Assembly (NCBI RefSeq): GCF_042477335.2
Contig: NC_091260.1
Span: 52,843,001-52,907,000, forward strand
DNA: 64,000 nt
Reading direction: 5' to 3'
Origin: Ovis canadensis
Taxonomy: Eukaryota; Chordata; Mammalia; Artiodactyla; Bovidae
Under the pieces are notes generated by a model that saw only the letters and a program-made list of their open reading frames with translations, searched no databases and had not been told where the DNA came from. Shown here piece after piece: positions 30,515-40,800 of this stretch (within the stretch, counting starts at the first letter, position 1; each line of letters opens with the position of its first letter). The position numbers and the translations under genes are program-made.

Positions 30515-30690
30515 TTTCTTTCACCTGCTGGCTCTGTGACCAGGGGCTAGGTATTTAACCCTCTTTTGCTTAGATAACCCTCATCTGCAAAATGAGGATA
30601 GCCAGGTTTACCATGCCTACCTTACAGGGTTATTTGTAAGGCTCAAATGATATCATGCTTGTAGGAATACTGTGGATTTTAGGGTGTTGC
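30515..30690 (+). mobile_element. MIR SINE
   Basis: 'cctgctggctctgtgaccaggggctaggtatttaacc', 'cctcatctgcaaaatgaggatagc', 'cttacagggttatttgtaaggctcaaatg' are the MIR core in order. Relatively well preserved. Confidence 0.65.
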
Positions 30691-30879
30691 CTGAATGCAA
30701 GGTGTTTTGTTATTAGTGTGTGGTATTTGACCAGTTTGTACTTGACAAGGAGGAAGAGCCGAGTCAGCGATAGCTTTCGTCTGCCTCTGCTTGGAGCATC
30801 CCAGCCTAACTCTGCACCCTGCTTCAGTCTCTGAGTGCCAAACTATCAGGAGAGAGTCTGGTGGGGCAGAAAAAACTTG

Positions 30880-31055
30880 TACTGAAAGCCAGATGCCATC
30901 GCACTTATCCACTGCATGATTTAGGTCAAGTTTCATAGCCTGGGTGAGCCTCAGTTTCATCTTTGGCGGCACAGACATTGGATAAGGGCAAACATAACAT
31001 CTGTCTCACCTGTCTCGAAATTCAGGTGGTTGTGTAACTTCAAGTCCCTATACAT
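30880..31055 (+). mobile_element. MIR SINE relic
   Basis: 'gaaagccagatgccatcgcacttatccactgcatgatttaggtcaagtttcatagcctgggtgagcctcagtttcatc' is MIR-like through the core. The 3' part ('ataacatctgtctcacc') is weak. Confidence 0.45.
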
Positions 31056-31282
31056 GAAAGTGCTAGGAAATCTCCAAGGACGAGTGGTTATGACCTCTCC
31101 TATGATCTGTGTCAAATGCATCCTTATTTTATGAGCCCTCTTCCCTGTTCCTCACTCCCCCTCCATGATCCCTGAACAGCCTGCAGCATTCTTGTCTTAC
31201 CATCAGTTTAAATTAAGGCGCATCCTACGTGAGCTCTCAGTGTCAAGGCAAGGGCAGAAACACAAGGTCAAGAGAACATAAA

Positions 31283-31491
31283 GTGGCCTTCACTGGTGGC
31301 TCAGATGGTAAAGACTCTGCCTGCAAAGTGGGAGACTCAGGTTCAACCCCTGGGTTGGGAAGATCCCCTGGAGATGGGAATGGCTACCCACTCCAGTATT
31401 CTTGCCTAGAGAATCCTATGGACAGAGGAGCCTGATGGGCTACAGTACATGGAGTCACAAATAGTTTGACACAACTGAGTGACTTAGTAAC
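31283..31491 (+). mobile_element. Bov-tA SINE
   Basis: 'gccttcactggtggctcagatggtaaagactctgcctgc', B box 'ggttcaacccctgg', tail to 'actgagtgacttag'. No secure duplication. Confidence 0.91.
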
Positions 31492-31793
31492 TTAGTCTTC
31501 CAACAGAGATGGAGTGGGGTCATGGCCCAGATTGGGTATGAGAGGTGCCTGGGGAGGGGCAAAGTTAGACCCCAAATCCACAAGGAGCAAAGGAAGATAG
31601 TAAAGAGAGTCAGTGGAGCACTTACGACATCAGAGCTGGCAGCATCTATGAACAAGTTGATCCCAAAACTCCAGCCCTTGGCAGATCCCAGGACCCGGCC
31701 TCGGTCTTTGCAACTCTCCCCAAAGCTCTGAGCCTCTGAAATGAGAATTAGGAGCAATGGTGTTCTGAGGCTACTGGAAATACTCACACCCAC
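31492..31793. other. Unique sequence, nothing recognised
   Basis: No repeat. Contains a 69-codon plus frame and part of a 112-codon minus frame (31455-31793) that begins in the adjacent SINE. No recognisable domain. Confidence 0.45.
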
Positions 31794-31992
31794 TTTCCCT
31801 GATAGCTCAGATGGTAAAGAATCTGCCTACAACGCGGGAGACCTGAGTTCCATCCCCGGGTTAGGAAGATCCCCTCGAGGAGGGCGTGGTAACCCACTCC
31901 AGTATTCTTGCCTGGAGAATCCCATGGACAGAGGAGCCTGCTGGGTTACAGTCCATGGGGGTCACAGAGTCGGACACAACTGAGCCGTTTCA
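31794..31992 (+). mobile_element. Bov-tA SINE
   Basis: 'ctttccctgatagctcagatggtaaagaatctgcctac', B box region 'gagttccatccccgg', tail 'gtccatgggggtcacagagtcggacacaactgagc'. The distal 'gactaacactttcac' is missing. Confidence 0.92.
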
Positions 31993-32052
31993 TGCTCAGA
32001 TACAGGAGACATCCTTCAGCAAAGAGAGCAGCTGCGTTTGCTCCAGACTTTC

Positions 32053-32452
32053 TGTGTTAGTTTCCTAGGGCTACCATAACGAAAGAGCATAAGCTGGTCG
32101 GTTTGAGCAACAGAGCTTTACTGTCTCCTAGTTGAAGGCTAGAAATCCAGGAGTTGCAGCCTTGGTTTTGGAGGAGACAGTCCAGCCCTGTCTCCTCACT
32201 TCTGGTACTTTGCTGGCTATCTTTGGCATCCCCGGCTGGTAGAGGCATCACCCTGATTCCTACCTCCATCTTCATTCTCCCTGTGTCCAAAATCCCCTTT
32301 TTATAAGGATACAATCATGTTGGGTTAGGACTCACCCTCATGACCTCATCTGAACTTGGTCATTCTGCAAAGACCCTATTTCCAAATAAGGTCACATTCT
32401 GAGCTACTGGGTTGGGGGGTGGTGGGGGAGAGACCTGATTCAACCTATAGCA
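32053..32452 (-). mobile_element. Solo MaLR (MLT1/MST-type) LTR, antisense
   Basis: A 400-base LTR with matched ends: it begins 'tgtgttagtttcctagggctaccataac' and ends 'cctgattcaacctatagca', i.e. TG...CA. A near 5-bp duplication (32048-32052 'ctttc' and 32453-32457 'ctttt') suits ERVL/MaLR elements. Internal wording ('cagttgaaggc', 'cccctttttataaggatacaatcatgttgggttagg') agrees. No coding region. Confidence 0.72.
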
Positions 32453-33139
32453 CTTTTCTTGCTTCTCCAGGGCTGGTTGAAACCAGCTTGGTAGAGTTAG
32501 GATGGGGGGTGAGGCAGAGTAAACATGAAGCACCAAATAAGCATGGAATCAGCTTTTGCTCACTTAACAAGCAGAGAAGCAGTGATGCCCTGTGAACTAC
32601 TTCCTCACATTCTGCTGATAGAGGGGACGGGGGCTTTCAATACTGTCTCTTCAGAGCTTAGAACAATGGTGGCATGGAGGAGATGCTCAATAAATATTTG
32701 TTGAATTAGTACTGAATGAGAGAAATTCAGCCCATACCAGCAGTTTTTTATAGTGTAAACTCTGATGCCAAGACCTGCCTGGCCTGGAGAAAGGACATGT
32801 AAATGTCTAATGAATTTAGCATCAGTTTCTCCCATATAGTACACATGGCCTTATTATGAAGAGCTGGGCCTTAGGGGAGTGGAATGAAAAGTTTCAGGTG
32901 GTGGGTCTTGTAGGACTGGGCTCCTCCTTAGCCCCATATCGCTTGCTACTCCTTGGTGGTCTCAGACCACCCCCTAAGCAAATCTTGAGGCATGAACTGA
33001 TCTTTAGATGTCTAGAATCCTGTCTAGAAATCCTGTCGAGAAAGGATCCTGTCACAGAATCCTTTCCTTTACCAAAGTTTACTGACCCCGCATCTCACTT
33101 GTTTATCTATCAGCATTATTGAATTGGGAGTTCCTCTGT
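32453..33139. other. Mostly unassigned; short MIR/L2-like end
   Basis: Around 32655-32715, 'gaacaatggtggcatggaggagatgctcaataaatatttgttgaattagt' resembles the 3' end of a MIR or L2. The remaining sequence is not recognised. An 88-codon plus frame at 32856 has no domain. Confidence 0.42.
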
Positions 33140-33255
33140 GGTCATCAAGTTCTACCACTTAATTCATAAATAAGGGCCCGGAGGTGAGAGGGGAAGAGAT
33201 TCGACTCAAGTCACACAACCAGGACTCCTGACTCCCGGTCAATGGCTCTTCCTTT
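33140..33255 (-). mobile_element. MIR SINE relic, antisense
   Basis: 'gggcccggaggtgagaggggaagagattcgactcaagtcacacaaccagg' then 'ctcctgactcccggtcaatggctcttcc' fits MIR in complement. Confidence 0.45.
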
Positions 33256-33259
33256 ATAC

Positions 33260-33778
33260 TGTACTCTCTCTTCTATCGTCTATTAGGAAATAATTAGCCA
33301 GATAGAGGAATTCCTCTGAATGATTTGTTAGATAGGAGAATGCTATCATCTAGTTCAAATGTTCAGGTGTCCCCTGAGCGTGAGGCCAACAGTGGGGCTT
33401 TGGGGCATTTGGCTGGTTGCCGAGAATCACTGCGTCAGGGCCCTCACCCTCTCAGCCTTTGAGCTCGCCACCTGGCTGGGGGCTTGCATCACCATCAGGG
33501 AAAGCTGACTTTCCATCCTGGACTCCCTTACGTCAGCACCCCCACCATCCAGAGACAAGAGAGTCCTTGTGGAAAGTCAGGCTGTGGCCCAATCGTGACC
33601 TCACGCCTGGCTGCCCGTTCTTGTTTCCCAATCCTTCCTCGCCCCTGGCAAGTTTCACTGGGCCAAACAATGGCTTTAGTCTACAGGTAGGTGAGCTCAT
33701 TGCATTTTGCAGGTGCTTCTTTTGTACTGCGGCCAGATGAAGGCTAAGATGTGGCCCTAACCATCACCCTTAGAGCTC
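33260..33778. other. Unique GC-moderate sequence
   Basis: No repeat found. It holds a CRE-like 'ttacgtcagc' (about 33529), a SOX-like 'aacaatgg' (about 33666), a CCAAT box and a splice-donor-like 'caggtaggtgag' (about 33685). A 107-codon plus frame (33417-33740) is Pro/Ser-rich without a domain. It could be an enhancer or non-coding exon; I cannot tell. Confidence 0.4.
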
Positions 33779-33780
33779 CT

Positions 33781-34516
33781 TCAGTTCAGTTCAGTCACTC
33801 AGTTGTGTCCGACTCTTTGTGACCCCTTAGACTGCCACACACCAGGCTTCCCTGTCCATCACCAACTCCTAGAGCTTATTCATACTCATGTCCAGCGAGT
33901 TGGTGATGCCATCCAACCATCTCATCCTCTGTGATCCCCTCCCCCCGCCCCGCCCCTTCAATCTTTTCCAGCATCAGGGTCTTTTCAAATGAGTCAGTTC
34001 TTCGCATCAGGTGGCCAAAGTATTGGAGTTTCAGCTTCAGCATCAGTCCTTCCAATGAATATTTGGGACTGATTTCCCTTAGAATGGACTGGTTGGATCT
34101 CCTTCGGTCCAAGGGACTCTCAAGAGTCTTCTCCAACACCATAGTTCAAAAGCATCAATTCTTCGGCACTCAGCTTTCTTTATAGTCCAACTCTCACATC
34201 CATACATGCTGACTGGAAAAACCTTAGCTCTGACTAGATGGGCCTTTGTCAGAAAGGTAATGTCTCTGCTTTTTAACATACTGTCTAGGTTGGTCATAGC
34301 TTTTCTTCCAAGCAGCAAGCATCTTTTAATTGCATGGCTACAGTCACCATCTGCAGTGATTTTGGAGCCCCCCAAAATATAGTCTCTCACTGTTTCTTTT
34401 GTTTCCCCATCTATTTGCCATGAAGTGATGGGACTGGATGCCATGATCTTAGTTTTCTGAATGTTGAGCTTTAAGCCAGCTTTTGACTCTCCTCTTTCAC
34501 TTTTATCAAGAGGCTC
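33781..34516 (-). mobile_element. BovB LINE 3' fragment, 0.74 kb
   Basis: Antisense BovB from 'ttcagttcagttcagtcactcag' to 'gctttaagccagcttttgactctcctctttcacttttatcaagaggctcttta'. The minus frame still reads 'GLKLNIQKTKIMASSPITSWQIDGE' and '[29 protein letters not shown]' from the end of ORF2, then a frame break near 34100. A GC-rich 'ccccccgccccgcccc' run (33942-33957) is a local change. No clear duplication. Confidence 0.94.
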
Positions 34517-34706
34517 TTTACAGTTCACAGTGTCCAGAGAGAAGGCCCATGGAGCCCTGAACTTGTGCTTCCCCCGCCTCTAGCTAGCCCCACCACTGAC
34601 ACTATTGAGATGGCCTCTCACTGTCTGCTGCACACCAGCTTTACCTGCAGTGGTGCCTTCCAGAGGGGCTCGCATGTGTGCGTTTATACTCTCTAAACTG
34701 TTAAGT

Positions 34707-34956
34707 GTGTGTGTGTGCATGCGTGCTAAGTCACTTCAGTCATGTCCGACTCTGCGACCCTATGGACTGACTGTAGCCTGTAGTCAGGGCTACAGAATTT
34801 CTCAGAATTCATGGGATTCTCTAGGCAAGAATATTGGAGTGGGTTGCCATTTCCATCTCCAGGGGATCATCCCGATTCAGGGATCGAACCCATGCCTCTT
34901 ATGTCTCCTGCATTGGCAGGCGGGTTCTTTAGCACTAGCGCCACCTGAGAAGCCCC
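34707..34956 (-). mobile_element. Bov-tA SINE with internal duplication
   Basis: 'gtgtgtgtgcatgcgtgctaagtcacttcagtcatg' to 'gttctttagcactagcgccacctgagaagccc'. It is about 30 bases longer than usual because of an extra 'ctgtagcctgtagtcagggctacag' and 'ttctcagaattcatg'. A 12-bp duplication with one mismatch (34695-34706 'aaactgttaagt' and 34957-34968) bounds it. Confidence 0.93.
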
Positions 34957-34968
34957 AAACTGTTAGGT

Positions 34969-35029
34969 AGATGAGTTTAATAAGTAAAAACCAACCAGCA
35001 AACCAAAGTGGAAGGGGTGAATGTTCCCC
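34969..35029. other. Short unassigned spacer
   Basis: A-rich bases between the SINE and the DNA transposon relic. Confidence 0.4.
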
Positions 35030-35690
35030 ATTATGGTTACCAGACTTAACAAATAAAAATGCAGAATGCCAGTGAAATTTGAATTTCAGATTGTGAATGA
35101 AAAATGCTGCCTGTCATTTCAGTAAACAAAGAATGTCACAGCCATCAAGCTACTGCAGTGGCCCACAGTGAGCCCTGAGGGGACTTGGGACAGGAAAGAA
35201 CAGGATGCTGGCCCGGGATAGCTAAGATGCACATCAAAGGCATGATTTCAGTGAGCCCAGAGTCTTGCATCTTCTCATACATAGAAAAGCACTAAATTCT
35301 TTAACTTGAGTTATCTGATTTTCTCGATTGAACAGTAATCTCTTGATGTTCCAGCTACCTGGTCTTTGTCACAAAAACTCCTATATACCCTGGCTCCTCA
35401 CTAACCACTTCAGAGCAGCCCCTCAGAGCAATCTGAGAGGCCACCTCCCAGGCTTGAAGTCCTCAGAAAGTCCAACGAATAAAACATAATTCTCAACTTT
35501 TAGGTTGTGCACTTTTTTTTTGTCTTAGTAGACAAGACAAGCAATGAATCATTTAGAAAAAGAAGTATAAGTAAATCCTGTGCAATATTCGGGACATACT
35601 CATACTAAAAATTATTTCTTGTGCATCCCTTTCTGAAATTCAAATTTAAGAGTGCCCATGTTTTAGTTGACAGCCCCAGCTGCTATGGAA
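35030..35690. mobile_element. DNA transposon relic with inverted arms
   Basis: The left arm (about 35034-35100, 'ggttaccagacttaacaaataaaaatgc') and right arm (about 35552-35690) are inverted relative to each other. The run 'aatttgaatttcaga' (35076-35090) is the exact complement of 'tctgaaattcaaatt' (35632-35646). A hAT- or Tigger-class palindromic element is likely. An LTR lies between the arms. Family not assigned. Confidence 0.5.
35105..35539 (+). mobile_element. Probable solo LTR inside the DNA transposon
   Basis: Begins 'tgctgcctgtcatttcagtaaacaaagaatgtc', has a TATA-like 'ctatataccc' (35391-35400), then AATAAA at 35478-35483, about 85 bases later, and a U5-like 'ctcaacttttaggttgtgcac' with T run, ending near 'gacaagaca'. 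This is the U3-R-U5 order of an LTR. No internal retroviral sequence. A flanking duplication was not fixed. Confidence 0.52.
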
Positions 35691-35949
35691 TTCTGCAGTC
35701 CGGATATCCTGTGAAACACATCTTGACTCGACTGTTGGAACAAAATCCAGCCCTGACATGGGCAGCTCTGCCCTATTGCTACTGTTCACAAGCCCTGGAA
35801 CAGGGGTTTTGGGGAGTTCCACAGGAAGGCTCCTGCATGGCCCCAGCTGCCAAGAATTCCCTGTAATGGGCACACAGCCAACTCACGGACAGTGCAAATA
35901 TAACTGAAGTGAGTCAGCACATTTTCACATAGGCAGTCTAGGTACACGC
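35691..35949. other. Unique sequence, nothing recognised
   Basis: Overlapping 81-codon plus and 75-codon minus frames with no domain. Confidence 0.42.
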
Positions 35950-36070
35950 ACAGAGCTTTCATATCACCTTTTCCTCTGACTGCTCAACATTCCTGAATAG
36001 GATCAGCCACATGTTATTACCTTTGCTTAAAATGAGGAAACACTCAAGTCACATTGGCTGTGTCAGCGCC
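35950..36070 (-). mobile_element. MIR-like relic, antisense
   Basis: 'ttcctgaataggatcagccacatgttattacctttgcttaaaatgaggaaacactcaagtcac' resembles MIR in complement with the deletion of its central box. Weak. Confidence 0.35.
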
Positions 36071-36362
36071 TAGTAAACAGAGACTCGAGAATCAGCCTGG
36101 CTGACAGGCTCTAAGACCAATAGCATGTATTGCTTTATTATTCCAATGGGATATGTTTTTTTTCCAAAACTGCTGCTGTATGCTTTTTTCTGTATATAAA
36201 AGTAATATTTGATTATGATAGCGAGCTTGGAAAACACAGATAAAAAAGAAAGGAAGAGCAATCAGCAAAGAAAGCGATTCCACAATGGATAGTAACTGCT
36301 GGCGACAGGTGGGTGCATGGCCTTCCTTATTGTTCCCTCTTCACATATATTAATACATTATG
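36071..36362. other. Unassigned AT-rich sequence
   Basis: Includes an old LINE-like 'tctgtatataaaagtaatatttgattatgatagc' but no secure identity. Confidence 0.4.
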
Positions 36363-36705
36363 TGGTAGCCAGCGTGTGCTGCTGAAACAAAATACCATAG
36401 ACGGAGAGGCTTAAACAACAGGTATTTCTTTCTCACAGTTCTGGAGGCTGGAAAGTCCAAAATCAAAGAGCTGGTAAATTTGGTTTTCGATGGGGACCCC
36501 CTTCCAGTCATGCAGATGGCCACCTTCTCCCTGGGTCCTCACATGGTGTATAGAGTAAGCTTGGTTTCTCCTCCTCTTGGGGTCCCACCCCCTTTTATTT
36601 AGACTTCATCTAAACTTAATCACCTCCTAATGCCATCATATTATAGGCTAAGACATTGACATATGAAACTGAAGAGTACGCACATATCCAGTCCATAATA
36701 TGTTC
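36363..36705 (-). mobile_element. MaLR (MLT1-type) LTR, antisense
   Basis: 'gctgctgaaacaaaataccatagacggagaggcttaaacaacagg', 'tttctcacagttctggaggctggaaagtcc', 'gatggccaccttctccctgggtcctcacatgg', 'taatcacctcctaatgccatc' and 'tccagtccataat' follow the LTR in complement. Moderately diverged. Confidence 0.65.
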
Positions 36706-36963
36706 TTAGTTTTGAACAAAAAAGGCCAAATCATTTTATACACATGCATCCATATCTGAGTGATATAAATATGTGAATAGTTATATATGCGAAGATAATC
36801 ATATGCATATATGCTCAAACATATCTATATATAAAATGAACTTGAAATTGATTTTGAAATTAAGTGATTCACTTTTGGCATTAACTGAGACTGAAGACTA
36901 AGTACAGAAAGAGAGTGAAAAGTACCAAATAAACTCCTGATTAAAAAATAAACAAAGAGTGGG

Positions 36964-37104
36964 GGACTTCCCTCAGAGTGGCTAAGACTGCCCTCCCAGT
37001 TGCAGGGAGCCTGGGTTTGATCCCTGGTTGGGGAACTAGATCCCACATGCTGCAGCTAAGATCCAGTGTAGCCAAATAAATGAATTTTTTTTTTAAAGGA
37101 GAAG
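36964..37104 (+). mobile_element. CHR-type SINE
   Basis: 'gacttccctcagagtggctaagactgccctcccagttgcagggagcctgggtttgatccctgg' to 'agccaaataaatgaa' and a T/A tail. A 13-bp exact duplication 'aacaaagagtggg' (36951-36963 and 37105-37117) bounds it. Confidence 0.93.
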
Positions 37105-37117
37105 AACAAAGAGTGGG

Positions 37118-37744
37118 CAGTAAAGGACACAGGGCAAAGTTCTACCACCATGAAGAATGAAACTGTCCTCCATAATGAAATGTTCCTGGTCAAGAATGAG
37201 TGTTTGAAACAAAACGAGTGTTTGGTGAGTGGGGAGGGTGTAGCTAATAAGGTCTATCCCCAGTGTGCCCCATAGGCACTGATGAAACATAATCCAGAGT
37301 TAATGTTATTGTGAATTCAGCAGCACTTAGGACTCAGCTATAACATGTTCTGTAATCAGCATATCCATAAATAACTTGTGCTTATATATAACCTCAGAAT
37401 GACTTCTTGTTTCAGAGTGTGGAGGACATTCTTCATTTGGGGAGGTCAATACAATGAAACTGAGAACCTCTCAATCTTATATGGCAGCCAAAACAGTTTA
37501 TTTTTGCAGACAGTTGTCAAACATGGCAACTTAGGGCACAGTCCCCTGACGACCCGGGGCCAGAGTCAGAGATTTTTGCAGAGAGCAGTACTCCTGTGGA
37601 CCAACACTCAGTCCACTGGCCTTGCTGGGTTCTCTTACATGAAATAGTGGTTTATCATGTTTTTCCATCATACGATATGGAAAGGCTCAGAGAAACTTCT
37701 TTCTCCCACAAAACGAAACTTCAAACACCCAGCTCCCTATGTAA
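37118..37744. other. Unassigned sequence
   Basis: No SINE, LINE or LTR is recognised. An 89-codon plus frame (37378-37647) has no domain. Composition is average. Confidence 0.45.
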
Positions 37745-37897
37745 GAGGATGACAGAGTATGAGCCGGTTGGATGGCATCACTGACCCAATGGACATGAGT
37801 CTGAGCAAGCTCCAGGAGATGGTGAAGGACAGGGAAGCCTGGTGTGCTGCAGTCCACGGGGTCACAAAGAGTTGGACACGACTGAGCAACTAAACAA
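37745..37897 (+). mobile_element. BovB LINE, 3' end only
   Basis: The last 150 bases: 'gatgacagagtatgagccggttggatggcatcactg...ggaagcctggtgtgctgcagtccacggggtc...cgactgagcaactaaacaac'. Strongly 5'-truncated. No clear duplication. Confidence 0.9.
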
Positions 37898-38981
37898 CAA
37901 TCTGTATTTCTTCTATCTTGCTGCTCAAACTCAGAGACTTCAATGCATAGTAAATAGAGTGAGGACCTAAAACAGAAGCATCTATCAAAGTAGATTAGCA
38001 GCTCTCAGTGTTGTGATCTAGCCTGGTTTGTTAGTTTTGGTCTTGCTTGGAAAGGAGAATGTTGAAAAGAGTTGTTTAAACCTACCGAACAAGAAAACCC
38101 AGCTAACACAAAGCAAGACCCCAAATGGCCAATTTCTTGTTCTGCTCATCCTTTTTGTAAGAAACATTTGCCTGGGATATTATTTATGATCAATTCTAAG
38201 GCAGAAATAGTGTCAAGTTCCCAAGGTGGGGAGGGGAGGGGAAATAAGAGCAGTGCGTAAGTATAAATTCCTGAACAATAGAAGGAAAAACCACACACTG
38301 GTAACTTTGAAAACAGTAACTGCTTTGGGCCATGATTTTGATCAGTCATCATGAGCACTGACAAATGTCATGAAATAGTAAAATACATCCAAAATTGAAT
38401 CTGAAATGAGAATTCATGATGTTAGGTGGCCCGAGGAAGCACACCCTGAACACCCAGAAGACGGTCTGCGGTGTTCTGGGCTATTTTAGGCATGTGACTG
38501 CCACCTACTGGTTTCCATTAGCTTTACTTGGAGGGGCCAGGAATTCTGCAGCCTACCGTACCCACTGTTGAGGACAACAGCGTCATGCTCTGCTAATGAT
38601 GACCTCAAGTCAATTGGTTTTTCCGTTCTCTTTTATTGCGCATTCTCTTAGTTCTGTTTGTAAAGCAATGCAAAGTCATCACTTATTTTTCTCTAACACA
38701 ATTTTCCTTCACTGTTCCATGCCACTAGTTCAAGAGAGCTCAAGCACTCACCTGAAAAACTGCCTCCTTATCCCAGATCTGCTCTATCCATTTCTATCTC
38801 CTGGCGTGGGATGAAAGGGTTCCTTAAGAGAGAAGCTGTTGAAACACAGCTTGGTAAGAGCAATTGAAGAGCTGAGAGCAGTGGCATACCCATGACTTAC
38901 TTAAAAAATTAATTTCTACTACTCAAAGTTAAAAAATAATAATGCTGATAATAGCAGTTGTTTGTGGCAAAAAGATACGGT
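37898..38981. other. Long stretch without recognised features
   Basis: About 1.1 kb. It holds a G-rich run 'ggtggggaggggagggg' (38226-38240), which could form a G-quadruplex. Frames of 60-72 codons have no motif. Confidence 0.45.
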
Positions 38982-38994
38982 TTTTAACATTTTT

Positions 38995-39205
38995 GGGGAT
39001 TCCCAGGTAGCTCAAACAGTAAAGAGTTTGCCTGCAATGCGGGAGACCAGGGTTCAGTCTGTGAGTCGGGAAGATCCCCTGGAGAAGGAAATGGCAACCC
39101 ACTCCAGTATTCTTGCCTGGAAAATCCCATGGATGGAGGAGCCTGGCAGGCTACAGTTCATGGGGTTGCAAAGAATCAGACACGACTGCGTGACTTCACT
39201 TTCAC
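38995..39205 (+). mobile_element. Bov-tA SINE
   Basis: 'ggggattcccaggtagctcaaacagtaaagagtttgcc', 'gggttcagtctgtgagtcgg' (B box degraded), tail 'gactgcgtgacttcactttcac'. Flanked by a 12-bp duplication with one mismatch (38983-38994 'tttaacattttt' and 39206-39217). Confidence 0.93.
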
Positions 39206-39217
39206 TTTAATATTTTT

Positions 39218-39754
39218 ACTTAAGAATGGATACGTGTATGTCCTTATGCTATGGGGGGAAACAAGTCCTGTACAATTTAGTTGATACAAAATCAACATAA
39301 GGATGCAAAATGGCAAGGCAGTGGTGAAGAGAGGCAACATATATTGAAATAAGAAATGTTTATCAAAGGTTTTGAAAGATTGTACCAAAGTCCACTCCTT
39401 CTAGCAAGTTATGTGACTCTCTCTAACAGACTGTCATCACTTTTGAGCATTAATAGATAGACATTCATCTAGTAATGATTCAAATACAGAATACGTGATT
39501 ACGATATAAAAGGAGCTATGAGACCATAGTACTTGGACCTGATCTTTCTTGGAGGGGAGGGAGAGTGATTCCTAAGGAAGGAATCATAAATAAAAACATA
39601 AAAATGCTTTTTATATTAAGTTTTCATAAAGAAGTTATTTGCATTGGAAAAAATTAGAATACATTTAGAATCTCTAACTGTAGAGAATTGAAAAAAATGA
39701 TTAAAATTTTAATTATGAGTATGTTGTGAAAGGTAAATGTTTGGTGAAGTGAAT
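39218..39754. other. AT-rich, no recognised feature
   Basis: Low GC sequence between the SINE and an L1 relic, with short frames only. Confidence 0.45.
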
Positions 39755-39900
39755 AAGCTACAAGGGTCTATTGTATGGCAGAGGAAATAGAGCCCACATT
39801 TTATAACTTTAAATAGAGTATAATCTATAAAAATTTTGAATCAGAAGGTTGTACACCTGAAACTAATATTGTAAATCAACTGCATTTCAATTTTCTAAAA
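39755..39900 (+). mobile_element. Old L1 3'UTR fragment
   Basis: 'ctacaagggtctattgtatggcagaggaaatagagccc' and 'ggttgtacacctgaaactaatattgtaaatcaactgcatttcaatt' match the artiodactyl L1 3' end on the plus strand. Confidence 0.55.
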
Positions 39901-39935
39901 TACCTGGTAATGTAAAAAATGTTAGAAACAAGCAA

Positions 39936-39965
39936 TCAGTTCAGTTCAGTTCAGTCGCTCAGTTA
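39936..39965 (-). mobile_element. BovB tail-only fragment
   Basis: Only 'tcagttcagttcagttcagtcgctcagtt' is present, about 29 bases that equal the extreme 3' end of BovB (or the matching Bov-A tail). The surrounding bases are not BovB. It is an extreme 5' truncation or a deletion remnant. Confidence 0.6.
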
Positions 39966-40262
39966 ATAGTTTGTGAAACAAACTTATCTCTACTTGGAAA
40001 AATACCTGAATACAACATATCAGGATATTGGAATGGTTTTATTTGGGGGTGGCATTTTGTTTACTGAGTATTTCTTTTAAATATGTTCTTATCCTCCTGC
40101 CTATGTCCAGATCAGTTCATGAAAATAAAAAATAAACATCCTGCTCTCAGGTTCTTAATGAAAGACAACTAGCAATAGAGGAGAACTCTCTGAAAGTATG
40201 ACGAGTTATGTATATACTATGTATAAATATTAATAAATCTATAGAATGAATGGAGTCTAAAT
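39966..40262. other. AT-rich, no recognised feature
   Basis: No repeat or gene signal seen. Confidence 0.45.
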
Positions 40263-40272
40263 ATTATACAGC

Positions 40273-40471
40273 CCTGAAAAGGGGGAAATTACTCAGTCAT
40301 GTCTGACTCTTTGTGAACCCATGGCTCCTCTGTCCATGGAATTCTCCAGGCAAGAATACTGGAGTGGGTTGCCATTTCTTTCTCCAGGGGATCTTCCCGA
40401 CCCAGGGATTGAACCTATGTCTCCTTCATCACAGGCAGATTCCATACCATCTGAGCCACCAGGAAAGCCCC
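40273..40471 (-). mobile_element. Bov-tA SINE with small deletion
   Basis: 'aaattactcagtcatgtctgactc', then 'gaacccatggctcctctgtcc' in which the usual 'gactgtagcccgccagg' is missing. The head complement ends 'ccataccatctgagccaccaggaaagcccc'. Flanked by the exact 10-bp duplication 'attatacagc' (40263-40272 and 40472-40481). Confidence 0.93.
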
Positions 40472-40662
40472 ATTATACAGCTCAACAATCCCTTTTCCCC
40501 CAAAATGCTAGAACAGTATGAAGGTGGGCAGAGATGCTCTGGAATAATTTCTAGGAAGATCATCAATGAAAAAAAACATTTTAGAAATCCAGTCATTGTG
40601 GTAGATTTATGTCTCTGGCATCAACTTTATTATTGAGTCTCCACTGTACTCCTAACCTTTGG

Positions 40663-40800
40663 AAATGCCTGGTCAGGGAGCTAAAATCCTACATGCCCTG
40701 GGGCAACTAAGCCCATGCACTGTAGCTACTGAGCCCACGTGCTCCAGAGACACAACTAAGACCAGAGGAAGCCAAACTAAACACATAAAATTTTTTTTAA
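40663..40800 (+). mobile_element. CHR-2-type SINE fragment
   Basis: 'gaaatgcctggtcagggagctaaaatcctacatgccctggggcaactaagcccatgcactgtagctactgagcccacgtgctcc' then 'aagccaaactaaacacataaaa' is the CHR-2 order with a truncated head. The T-rich end is the tail. Confidence 0.72.
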
